From positions 20,034,927 to 20,098,926 of the forward strand of contig NC_054082.1 of the NCBI RefSeq assembly GCF_017562075.2: DNA of 64,000 bases. Direction: 5' to 3'. Below the pieces are notes generated by a model. The model was not told the origin of the DNA, did no database searches, and was given only the letters and a program-made list of their open reading frames with translations. This document shows positions 38,635 to 50,431 of the stretch, piece by piece; position 1 is the stretch's first letter; each line of letters begins with the position of its first letter. The DNA is from Anopheles merus. Lineage: Eukaryota; Arthropoda; Insecta; Diptera; Culicidae. Position numbers and translations under genes: made by a program.

Positions 38635-41600
38635 GTAAGTGTTTTGATCGATTTTTTTTTCGATTTCCCCTTTTTCTGCAACAAAAAAAACACGTAATAA
38701 AATCGTTCGAGTTGAATGCCTGTTAGTGGTAAAATCTGTTGCGAGGGCTTAGTCTCCCTCTCCGAAAAATGCTAACCATTCTGTAAATCACTCAATCGCG
38801 CGCGCGTTATCGCGCGCCGAGATTTGATGGAAATGGATATAGAGCCGGGAATGTTTTACCGCTAATCCCGGTTAGCAGTGGAGAAGCAAGTGAGGGCGTA
38901 GTTTAGGAATCTTTGGGCGGCGTACTTCTTGCGCAAACCCAAGAATACCGCGCCTAATTTGTAGCACACATAAGCGATGCGAAGATTTATTACGGTGCTT
39001 GCGGTCGCCCAGATGGGGAAAACGAAACGAACACATGTTCTAGATGGCAGCGCTACGCTCTGTTACATTAATAATTCCTCCCCGCTTTATGATTTGTGCA
39101 CTTGAATTAAAACATCTCCAATTCCAATCTGATCCTCGGTCTCGGTTCGGTGGATGTGATCAGTTTCGTTTGATAACGGGCAGCGCTCGGTCGCTCGGAC
39201 GCTCGCAGCAGCCCTTCTAACAGCGTTAAACAAATGATTCGCTTAATCTTACGCAGCTGCCGAGGGATTGGACCCGCCTGGGAGTGCTTGTTTTGTTTTA
39301 TGTTTTGTTTTGTTTGGGTTTGTTTTTTCTTTCTTTCGTGGGTAAGCCCTAGTTGCCGTCCATAAATTTCATTCCCAATCCGCCTGTACAGTAACAGCAA
39401 CGAAGGTGAAACGAAACGAAATGCCTTTATCAGATGGGGCATAAATCTTACGGCGCTTGATTCTCGCACCGCCACTATTCATTCCCACTTTGGGCGCTTT
39501 TCAGAGAAAACAGCAAAGCAAGCCTTAATCGGAACAAAATGCATCCTGCTGGAAAAGGAACGCACCGAAAGCTTTAAACCTGGAAATCCCCAAACTCCCA
39601 ACAGGCTGCGAACAGCGTGAGCGAACGGCCTGAAGCCAATAAATTAATGTACCAACATGCTTTCGGGCGCATGTTTAGGATTTAAAGTGTTTGTGTGTGT
39701 GTTGGTCTTTGTGGTAGTTTTAGATCTTCTCCTCCTGCTCTCCATGATATGCGATCCAAAAGGATCCAAACAAAAAGTATGTTACGGTCTAGGGGAGGCG
39801 CGGTTCATCGCACAGCGTGCGTTTGATTAGAGTCCCCGCTCGATCCGAAACGGTTTCGGTCCCAATTCTTTGGGGTTTGTGATCTTCCCGTGGCGATAGT
39901 CCCAAAATTTTAATTTCTCACTCACACCCGTTCTACGTGCAAGGATCTCGTAAATTTGATTTGGTCTGCGGTTTGGGTTCGCATACCTTTTTGCCACTTC
40001 TTTGGTGCGTCTGGGGTGTTGGAAGAAATTCCTAGCCAGCGCTAGAAAATAGCACCGTCATGCAGATGATCAAACTCCTCGTCTAGACACACTCGCACAC
40101 ACACACTGCTTTGAATAGGGACATGATGATCTAGCAAACGAAAGGTCAGGAATGTTTCTCCCATCGCCCGCTATACCGCTCCATTAAATAAAACCCCAAT
40201 CAAACGAACCACTCGTTCGCTGTCAATCCGAGCGCTTGTGCCATTACAACGCTGACGGCTGAACTCGAGTCGAGTCGACACAGAAATGCTGTAATCCGCC
40301 TCTGTTAGAGCTTGATGTTAACAGATCCTGGAGAGGATGCCTCCTCTCCTACTCGCATGCTCCTCCTTTGGCCTTTTCTATTCAATTGCACTTCTCTAAA
40401 TGTTTTGACAATGAGCGATTTAATTAAGCACTGGCACGGGGGTTTCAGTGGTTTCAGCGGCCATCGTCGCCTTGTAAGTTTTTTTTAAGTTGATTGTAAG
40501 CTTGTTGATGTTCGTGTTACCGTGCACAAGCATCGAACGGCATCGTTTGATGTTTTGGCCGTGTTTAGGATGCGGCAGGTTGATGGATCAGTGGTGCATC
40601 AATGGCCTGTGTGTTGTGTTGTGGGAAGGGTAGCATTAGCATTCCGCATTTTCCGCCTGAATGATTCACAGTGAAGAGACGCGCTTTCAATTAGTACAAT
40701 CAGACCTACGCCAGCAAGACCGGACCAGAGAAGGCAGACAATCTCGTCGGTGGTTGTAGGCTAATTTATAGTAACCAAACATGCAACGCGGTATTGAAAG
40801 CGAGCGATACAGCGATTTTTGTTATTGATTAAACCAAAGGAGTGCCTCGCACTGATGACGACAAGTAGAACGATCCTGTCGACGGGCAAAATGACCCAGG
40901 CAAGACTTGTGGGTGTGTGTATTGTGCGCACTGCACTCTACTTTAGCTCCGCAATTGCTCCGTTAACCTTACCACACCTGAACGAGTGGACGAGCAGTGA
41001 ACAAAGCTAATTCGAACGCTTTCTTCGCGCCACAAGAGCACCCCCCTTACAGGGCGGTGGGTAAAAGTCCATAAATTATAAATTACGAGCAGTGGTAAGA
41101 GACGATGGCTATGTCTATTGAATAAAATATGGATCGCATGCGTAGTGCACATGCACATAAAGGCACAGCGGTCCCGCCACGCCAACACTATCGAGCGGGA
41201 TGGTGGGGCCATTGGTGCTAAAATGCTTGCGTCCGTCCATCGTACTGTGATGGGCACTCTTGAAACCAGAAGGATGCAAGTATGTGCTGTTGCACTGCAA
41301 CTGTATCTATCGCCCGCGAGTGCCGTTGCTGTCCGGCCTGAATCATCTAATTGGTTCACGCGGTTTATGGTGCGCATGTTTTATTAGGATTCTCTATATT
41401 TAGCGGCACGAGCGATGAGAAACGATGGGTAGGGCCGGTCTAATGGTCGTGTACATGAGCAGCTGGGTCGTCCGCTATTCTTTTAGTAATGTAACAGCAT
41501 TTGCACATTTGCTGCTTGGGGATTGAGAATGGAAAAAAGGGCACTGTAACAAGGGAACAGAATCCTTCATGGTATCAATTAGGGGCAGTATTTGTTGCAG

Positions 41601-41680
41601 CTTCGTGAACTGATTTTATTAGCTAGAGTTGCTGAGTGGAAATGGTTGAAAAATATTGCAAAATTCATGCTCTGTTTTAC
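38635..41680. other. Putative intron or intergenic DNA
   Basis: No open frame with protein-like content. It follows the candidate donor at 38635 and may be the first part of a long intron. Confidence 0.45.
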
Positions 41681-41833
41681 ATTTCCCAAACAAGCTTTGG
41701 TAACTGTGATTTCATAGGTGGCAATAGCTAGTATTAATCGACCTAATTCAGCCGGCTGCTGGCGAGGTAATGCCAAGTGAATCTTCTCCAACACTCGACA
41801 CGCTGGCCCTATTGTTTCGCGGTATAGCTGCAT
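41681..41833 (-). other. Possible minus-strand coding exon, unidentified
   Basis: The minus-strand translation from MQLYRETIGPACRVLEK to YEITVTKACLGN looks protein-like and lies in an AT-richer patch. It is bounded by clustered AG dinucleotides just upstream (after CCGTTTAG, CGCAG or CATGCAG) and by a moderate donor, AAT|GTAAAA, at 41680. An in-frame stop precedes it. No family is recognised and no partner exon is established, so chance is a fair alternative. Confidence 0.15.
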
Positions 41834-43776
41834 GCTGCGCTAAACGGTCTGTAGTATTTGCTTCCCCCTGAGTGTGTGCATGAGAAACAACACCCAAGCT
41901 ACAAAACGTTTAATTGTCGATTGCCGATGGATTGTTAAAAAGAGAGAAAAAAACAGCACACCAACCCAAACAAGCTCATTTTCTATTTCGTCATAGTTTA
42001 ATGCGCCGTTGTTTGCTCAGCTCCCCAAAAAAGCGAAGCTAGGAGTGCGCGCCACACGCGGCAAGTGCTGCAATTATATGGAAAACTGGTCAAATACAAT
42101 TCCCACACAGGTGGTTCCATGGGTTTAACCGGCGGCGGCCTAAGCATCGGGACGATCGGATCGATGTGCGGTAACATATTAGACACAAACGCGTCGAGGC
42201 TGTCGGGAGGGGCAACACAGCAACACAGTGCCGCACGGGAATAACCATTAGTCGATCGAATCGCAACGCTTTGACGGCAGCCCACCAGCCGAGTGGTTCA
42301 ATTTTCGACTCTATTAACAAACGAAAAAAAGGTTTTGACCATTTAACGTTTTCATCACTGTTAATCGCGTTTTCGTTCGTTTTTATTTCCCTCTCTCGCT
42401 CTTCATTTGAAATTTGGGAAGCCTTTTACTTTTTTTGGGACGCAGATCGATCTTGGTCTCGCGCTAAAACAAGCATTTCGATGCGATCTCGATCGGCACG
42501 AAAACGCGGCAAAGAACTTTCGTTTGCGTTACCTTGGTTACCGGTTCGCGTATTGGGCAAAACGAATCGTGTACGAAGCGTAGATGTGTGTGCCAATTTT
42601 TGGGTGAAGTTTTTTTTTTCGCTATTGTCGGTTCCTGTCCGAGGGCGACGAGAGCCCATGCTCCCTGGCACGTTAATTTACGATTATTTCTCTTATCGTG
42701 TTATTTCACTTGCCTTGTGTTTAAGCCGCGGGCCGCGTATTTCGGTTCCTGTGCGTATGTTGCTTCCTCTATTCTCGGTGCGATTATCTTTACGGTTAAT
42801 TTTCCTGTTTCCTGTAACATGAGGCGAGGAAAAAGGCACTGGCAGTAGAGTGTTCTCGTTGGTGAAGATACCGAAAAATCCCACTTAGTATTGGCGAGTT
42901 TTTGCCTCATTTTTGCTTATTTTTTGCTCCCGCAGCTATGGCTTGTTTCAATTTTTGATTATGCTGCGTTCCCATAAGTATTGTATGAAGTTTGCGTGAG
43001 GGCACACTTTGCATGTGTCAGCTTTTGATGGACGGAAACCCCTAACGGAAAGCTAACTTACGAAAGCGTGGCTCGAAAGAAGGCAGGATGATGTGAAATC
43101 TTCAAAACATCCACGTGAAATTCCTCCCCAATAAACGACGGGAAGCAAGATGTTTCAATTAAGTTTTATCACACATTTTTGTCTGCTTGTTTTGATTTCC
43201 TCTTAACATGGATGAGAAGGGGGAAAGTCTTTGAGAACTATTTCCTACTTGCACAGCGACGGCCGGGACTGGGTGCCCGAGTGACCCAGTTGATGGAAAT
43301 GAGTGTTGCGGTTCAATCTGGAAGCTGGTGGTGGTGATGGTGGTGGTGTGTGTATGTTGGAGCCCCTTATTTGCGTGCCACGCCCAAGAAAAGCTACCAG
43401 CTACCCAGAAAAGCACGCACTCCCTGGCTCGTAAAACGTCTCTCTTCGGCTTGAAAATCTAGTAAATCTACTCGGTCAAGATGGAAAAAGGGAATGGAAC
43501 CTGAGCTTTCAGGCTGACCTAGTTTCCGTTCCCCGGAAGCATGGAATGCATTTTCTTCCTCTGTTGTTACTGTTTTTTGGAAGGGTGCAAGTAAAACGAA
43601 AATGCATCTCCAATCGCTGCACCGTGCCCCCAGTATGGGGGAGAAGAAACAAGTTCAGATTTGTTACAAATTCTCACCGTACAATGTCGTTTTGCCTTTG
43701 TTAAGTGAGTGGAAGGAACATATGGGGTTATAATTCCCTTTTTCAAAGTTAATGTTAATAATACCATTGGTTAATG
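41834..43776. other. Non-coding DNA, open on both strands in part
   Basis: At 42000-42285 both strands are open with plausible-looking translations, so neither can be called a gene. The rest has no protein-like frame. Confidence 0.4.
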
Positions 43777-44208
43777 CTAATCTTGATGAAGCTGACATTG
43801 CACTCTTTGGGATAGTTTAGCAAGTAGCCAAGGCACGTCAAATTGCACAGTATTGGCATAATGTACGTCTCCAAATTTCAAACCGCAAGTAATACAAAAA
43901 CCTTCTCTTAAAGCTTGTAGAACTCCATCCGTTTGCAATTTAAGGGTTTCGTTTCCGGATGCAGCAACATCAACTAGTTTGTACAGCATGGTGTGCCATA
44001 TTTTGCTCGGGGTGTTTCCCTCGCCACCCTTCCATTTAAACAAGGAAACATATCCGCGCACCGCGGCACCTTCGCGTACGATTGTTTGTACGTTGTGTGC
44101 GAATAAACACATTTCATTGTGCTGCTGCAAATGCTCCGATAAGACGCTCCGGCGGCGTTTTGTGTCCGCCGTGTGTTTGTTGCTGTTTTCTCCGCAAACT
44201 GACAGTTC
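43777..44208 (-). other. Possible minus-strand terminal coding exon, unidentified
   Basis: An open segment of 143 codons plus a TAG. The distal 110 codons, from MCLFAHNVQTIVREG to QCQLHQD, have clear coding-type composition (G-rich first, G-poor second and third positions). The frame is closed upstream by a TAG that is also the end of a possible acceptor, TTGTTTATAG, so the segment could be a spliced terminal exon; alternatively translation could start at the internal Met at about 44112. The sequence is soluble and mixed alpha/beta in character, with a Cys pair (CITCG) near the end. I recognise no domain. It may be a decayed gene or mobile-element fragment. Confidence 0.28.
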
Positions 44209-47200
44209 CAACTATAAACAACTCCCAAGCGCGCACGGCGTTCCATCCATTTGCGAAAGCCGGCCCATAATCTACCCGCTCGGATCTGCGGAGCGTGCAA
44301 CTTGCCCGGTTGGCTGGCCCCCCTCGTCTCTGTTACCCTTTGAACTTCGTGACACATCTCGTCTCGTGTGTCCGACGGTACCGAAAGAACGGAATCTGTC
44401 CCCGTCATCGGCAGAGGATGTGAAGACATCTGCGACCGGAACGTAATTCACTTTTGCCTTCCGCCGCACGCTACCACGGAAGAAAGTGTGTATGTGTGTG
44501 GACAATTGGAGGGGGCCGTTTCTCGCCCAAAAGCGTAAGAGAACCGAGGACAACTTTCCACATGACCATACGCGCGCGTGATTGTGTTTTTCTGGCTGCG
44601 GCCGAGGTTATGAGTTTTGCTACAAACTGTAACCGCGTTCGGGCGCGATTAGCCTTTTCCCTCTCGGCTTAGGGTGGAAACAAAATGTTTCCGCTCCTTC
44701 CGCTGTACCCGGGTAGCGTCGGGAAGTATTTTTAATAGAAATAATAAATTTCATCGCACAGCACGATGCTTCTCTTCCCCATGTGGTCGTAGAAGCGAGT
44801 GTTCGGGTCCGGTTGCATTTACCAGTGCAACGAGCTTTTCTTATCCGCACCGTTGTCAACCCACGGCATTTGCTCGTTGCGCACGGGGCCAGCATCGCTG
44901 GGTGCATGTTGGAAATGTAAAACATGGCACACGGGGGAAAACGCAAACCCTGTAAACAAACAAAAAAAAAACAGACAAAAAACACACAAGCTGAGCAAAC
45001 CTGATCGGCCCTACGACAAGAAGGGACGGCGACGGATTTGTACGGTTGTTCGAATTAAGCGATGGGGAGTTTTTTTTGCCATTCGTTTGTTTCCAGTCGT
45101 TTAGCAAGGCGTGGAAAACTGTCCTGTCCAACTGATCGGGGCGTATATATCGCGCGCATTTCCAATCCCTAATCAGGTCGAACGGAACGAGCAACGACGA
45201 GCGGTTGTAGTTTTTCTTTTCGGGCTTTGCTTTCCGTTTGTGTGCGATATTTTGTTTCCCGCTAGCAGCGATCTTCGATCGCGATTATCTTCGCCGCTCG
45301 TTACGTTACTCAAAAATGACATTCCGCAGCGCATACTCTGTAAACCCATTGGTCGTTCTGCAGAGGCCTTTTGCTAAAAGCGTTGCTGGCCAAATTACCG
45401 GGTGTAAACCCGGCAGCTACCACAAACGGCAGAGACAAGCGGCCGGCTTTTGCACAGGCCGCGTGATTTGATCGGTCGCATTAAAACAATCCAATATCTT
45501 TCGCTGCTTGCCAACCTGTGGTTCATTTCTTTTTATCGTAATCAGATCCCAGCCTCGCGTGGCGTAAAGCGAAAAAAGCTACAGCACTACCATACATAAC
45601 ATTGCAAGTTCGCATTGTCGACCAGCAAAAGAGTTGTGATGGCGATTGGGTTAGTGTTATAGCAATAGGCAGTGAAGTGAAAGAAAAAAGAAAACATCCG
45701 TAATGCGAAAAAGAAAAGCCATACCCCCTAACGACTTCCCATTTCGTCGATCAATCATTCGAAAGATCACGCCTACGCGATTTGAAGCAAACCGTTCGCG
45801 GGTTTGGGTAATAAAGGTGCAACCTAGCAAGAAGGGAGGGCAGGCAAGACTCGCCCGGTGTAATGATTGTGCTTGTGGAAACGGGATACCCCTACAACTT
45901 GGACATCCACTTGCGCGATCGTGAAGTGAGTGTTTGTCAGCTTGCCGTTTGGAAAACGTTTCCCCTCAGAAAAAACAACAACAACAACGGAGCGATGGGG
46001 ACGAATGAACTGCAGAATGTGCAGAATCGAGCGAAAAAAAGAAAACAAAACACATCAACATGAATGGCTTAAACGTCCGTACACACTTCACCGGTAGTTA
46101 ATTTAATATTTATAATCAATAAATCGTTAGATAAATTGCCCCCGATAGACGAATCTCGGCGGCTCTTTGTTCCCGCTGCAGCCAACCCGCGGCTAGGAAC
46201 CATTTGTTGGCGCTTCTAGCAGGAGGAAGGGCGGGAAACAAACCTAGGAAAATTGAACCAAGAAGGCGCCATACGATTTCGTCTTCGCGGGCGTATCACG
46301 ATCGTGTGGCCGATCGATCGGTCCACAGCCTGCTCGCAACGCTTTGTGTACGCAATAACAAATCCCTATCATGGTGGTTTTCCCTTTTTTCCCGCCCCCA
46401 ATGTGCCGTTCGATCGCTCTCTTGCACTGTAGACTCCTTTGCACTGCGTCGTTAGAGCCCTTTAGGGTAGTCCGTTAGCTGATTACTGGCACGCTAATGA
46501 AGACAGCAAGCGCAAGGCAGGCTTCAAGCGCAATTTTGCTCTCTTCTTGGCCGAAGAGTGTGTTTCGCTACATTAGCGCTATTGAGGAACCAACTGCCTT
46601 CAAGTGGTTGAAGATCGAAAAAGAAAACAAAGTGGTGACAGTTGTCTGAGAGCAAAACTCGAGTGTGAAAAAGGTGTGTGTTATTGTAAGTGAAAATAGT
46701 ACAAAAGGACCCTCCTCTGGTCGACCTGGTGTCCTTGGGCAGTACGTGTGAAATAGTTAGCGTTCTTGAAAACGCATTCTTAACGTGCCACAGTGAGGGT
46801 CACTCGGAACAGGGCTAAGTCAAAGTCGTCTAAACCTATTTTTCCTAAAAATCGAAAGTAAAGCAATACCTTTTACTTGTATGTGTGTGTGTTTTTGCTT
46901 AGCTATTTGGCACAGTTTCGTAACCGCTCGCCGATTATTTCACACATTTTCTACATTTTCCCCACATTTTCGGTGTGGCCACTCTTCGGCTAATTTTTCT
47001 GTTGTTCTTCTTCGTGGCCCCATAACTCGCCGCCTGTGGTCGCCGTGAATGGCGTCCTAATTTGCACACATTTCACATCACGCGCAACACTTTCATCCCT
47101 ATTGTTATGATAAACAGCGAGCTCGGCGAGACAACTTTACTCCTTCCCTCTCCAAGTCCACGTGTTTTTGATGCACCGCGCTACCAACGCACCATTTGGT

Positions 47201-50200
47201 TGCCTTTGTGTAGCACTCTCTCGCGCGCACATGAGTGGATGAGTTGGCTTTTGATGAGTCAATTCGGGGTCGCCTGTTTTTTGTTTTCGTTTTTCTTTTT
47301 GGAGTATAAAAACAAAACACTCCTAGCGGCTCATTACCCTAGCGAGTGCGACTAATTCCGGGGCAAAGTGTGAAATGAGTGCGCTGGAAAGATCGCCCCT
47401 TTCACCGGCCAATGCTGTTGCTAGCCACCGCTAGTTGCACTGTTTGTAAACACTCGCGAGCCGTGCGCGCTCGTTCACGATTACGCCATCTGCGGGTAAG
47501 CGAACATTACCGCTTTTTTCCTTTTTTTTTTGGGTTGAGTTTTTCCACCTCATTCTACGGCTTGTTGTGCTGGTCATCAACTTTCCGCCACAAACCGGTA
47601 AAAATGGGGGAGAAATTTTATATAATCAACAGCAGCCGCCCTCGCTGTGTGGGTGCTCCCAATTGCGACATGGCGGTTTGGGTGGTTTTTTTATTATATT
47701 TGTCGACCCGAAAGTTTGCTTTGTTTGTACGCGGGTGCCCGCAGTCAAAGAAATCTCGCACTCCGACACGTGCGTGCCGCTGGAAAGTGCGAACTTGAAC
47801 CGGAAAGCGAAAGCGATCCTATTTACCTTACGAAATAAAACGCGTGGGAACTGTTACACTTTTGGGAGTGCAGCTAGGTTTGTATTTATCATATTCATCT
47901 AGACGTAATCTTTATTTGTTGACATGACGCTCAGTAAGGATACAGCCATTGTTTTGCAATCGTTTTGCAAATGCGTTCGTACATAATTTGTTTGTGTACT
48001 AATGAAAATGATTGTTGTGGCCCATTGGGGATGCATCGAATGATAAATGAGCTGCAGACACAACACCATTCGCGTGCGAACAATGCCGCCCGGTGGAATG
48101 CATTTCTGTTTATTAGCCAATCGCTTAAACATCTTCCTTTGCTGAAGCGGCGTGTATGTACACATTTGTAACATCTTCTTCATCCCTTTGCCGATCGTTT
48201 TCTGGCGTTCATCCGCGTGCCGACACGCGATGTACGCGAGAGCAGGCAAAATATGAAGCGGAAACATGAACAAAAAAAAACACCATTCCAATGCGCCCTA
48301 ACGATACATCCGAACGGCGCAAAAATATACGCCCCAATTAGGCAGTCGCCGCACGACTCCTTGCTGACCGGCCTGTCAAGAAGATCCTGGAGCATCCGCG
48401 GCCCGGACACCCGGTCACTGACACAGCACAATTCCACGAACCGCCCGAAACGATGGGCCCGCTGTCGATGGGCGATGGATTTGCAGATTATAATGCCGAA
48501 GATGCGTTGCTCCGCAAACGCAAACCGAGCGGGCATCCCCGCGGGGCAGGCGTGTTAAAAGTGAAACGCATAATTATGCAAACATTAAATGCACAATAAA
48601 TCTGTGGCGTCCCGGGAACGACCTCTGCGGGCTGCGGGTGTCGTTGAACCGTGCGTGCTTCCCCCCTGGGGGCACCGAAAAAGTGCACCGTCCGATGCAT
48701 CAGCGCACAACGGCGTCCTTGAGCAAGCAAGCGTCGGTGCATCAGCGCCATCCATTGATCTAGCCAGCGAGTCGCGCAAAGTGCATGTAGCTCTATTTTG
48801 GGCCCTCCGGGCCGGGTAGATGCAGCATATTGATCCGTCTGCCGCTTCTCCTTTGCATTGTGTTTCGTCCAATAGCTGATGTGAAGCCTGTCATCAAGGG
48901 CGTCTCCTGTGCCGGAGATGAGGTTCGGCTAGACTTTCAGATCAGCGTTCGATGGCCAAGAATCGGTTGCCCTCAAAGAACGTAAAGCCTGAGAAAAACA
49001 ATTCTTAGTCTCCAATGTTTGCTTCGGCCACGCACGCCAAAGATGCCGGCATTATGGATGCTTTGTTTGCCTTTTCTCGATGGTGATTGCAGTTCACACC
49101 GGCATCCTGAGTTGTTCCATCGGGACCGACGGAAACCAACCGATCAACAATGTACCATTATGGAAGCCACTGACGCAATTCGTCGTGGAGTTACCCGTGA
49201 AGCGGTTGGCGTGGCGGTGCGAACTCGCTCGTTACCATGGCCGGCACCGGCACCGGCACCACCCGGTATGCCGTAATGATGGCGCACGAAAATCTCGATT
49301 AAGCAATATTCCAAACTAGACCCCAAAGCCTCAAAGTCGCCGCACCGTTTGCCAGCCAGAAGTAAACCGAAAGTTGCCGGCATACTTGATGAGAAGAACG
49401 TTACACGGCGACAGGCGGCTACGGGTCTCAAAATATTGCCCGCGGAAAGCGTTCGCGTAGATAAATGGCTCATTGTAGCCGGTTTTTTTCGGTTCGGTTC
49501 CGGCCAGCCCGTCCGTGAATCGTGGCCATACAATGTGCAATACGCCCTGCCCTGCTCCATCCCCCCAGGGCTGGACTGGGAGAACGGTTTTGTTTTCATT
49601 TGGCGGCTTTGCGCGTGGGAGACTTTGTGGCTAAAATTGGTCAACCCTGTATGGTGTGTGTTAGTGCTGTAGATCCCCCCGAAGCTTTCAAGATCATTAA
49701 AAAGGGAGAATAAGAAGAAAAAAAAACCCAACCATTTCTTATGCTCACTAATCGCTGCGGCGCTAGATTTTAGTCCGCGTGCCAACATATTCTGCTGCAA
49801 TAGCTTCAAAGCACGCCATTCTTCGAACTCCGTGCTGAGGGACAAGTTTTAGCCTAACAAGAGGCGCCATCCAGGCATCGGGGTGCATCGTTTCTTGCTC
49901 TCTAGGCAACCGGTCGTCTATCTGGACCTGCTGCATCATTTCACCCCCGGCGGGTAACGAGCGAGAGCGAAATGATAGCCCGGCTACGATCGTTTCGCTG
50001 GAAAAGGCAACAATTTATGCTGGCGTGCCCCATCCTTAGCACTTTCACACCGCCGGTGGTTCGAAAGTGAAATCTCCAGCAAACTAAAAAAAATGGCTCC
50101 GAAAACCGGTCACGGTAATTGGGTCCATCGTGTTGTTGGGCCCTTTGTCGTCGACAAGGGCCCTGTTGTCATCAGCAAGGGGAGGATAATGGCAACACAG

Positions 50201-50414
50201 ACAAAAAAACCGGACGCTTGGCACATTTTTGGGGATCAGGACACGAGCCGTTAAGCATTGCGCGTTGCACACACGGGCCCTCGCAATCCTAAGGCTAACC
50301 AACTCTGGACACTGCCCGATCGGACGCTAAGCGATCTTTGCTGTCAATGTTGTGTTTTCCTTCCCACTTAATCTTTGCATTTGTTACAAGTTTTTTTTCT
50401 TCCGTCGTGCAAAG
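44209..50414. other. Non-coding DNA, no gene recognised
   Basis: GC-rich sequence with AT islands such as 46090-46140. A purine-rich stretch at 46590-46683, ending in ATT|GTAAGTG, resembles an insect 5' UTR exon with a donor but has no clear promoter. The 233-codon minus-strand frame at 49144-49845 is GC-driven and repeat-containing. Confidence 0.5.
50138..50163. repeat. Short inverted repeat
   Basis: GGGCCCTT at 50138-50145 pairs perfectly with AAGGGCCC at 50156-50163; the 10-nt centre contains the palindrome GTCGAC. No associated element is evident. Confidence 0.85.
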
Positions 50415-50431
50415 TGAAACGAGTCGATATG
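50415..50431 (+). other. Candidate mini-exon ending in ATG at a splice donor
   Basis: A T-rich tract (TTTTTTTTCTTCC) leads to GCAAAG, a possible acceptor, and 17 nt later CGATATG meets the donor GTGAGT (50432-50437). As at 38632-38634, the ATG is the last exonic codon and the donor is in phase 0. The acceptor has A at -3 and is not ideal, so the 5' boundary is uncertain and this could equally be the end of a first exon. The gene is unknown. Confidence 0.25.

Noticed and set aside
42002..42285. Plausible-looking translations on both strands
   Set aside because: Two mutually exclusive readings look equally good, so neither can be supported; no convincing donor or acceptor pairs.
49144..49845. 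233-codon minus-strand open frame
   Set aside because: GC-driven; contains a GAGAGAG run from a CCGGCA repeat and a poly-Phe stretch from poly-A, no domain, and the opposite strand is also open in part.
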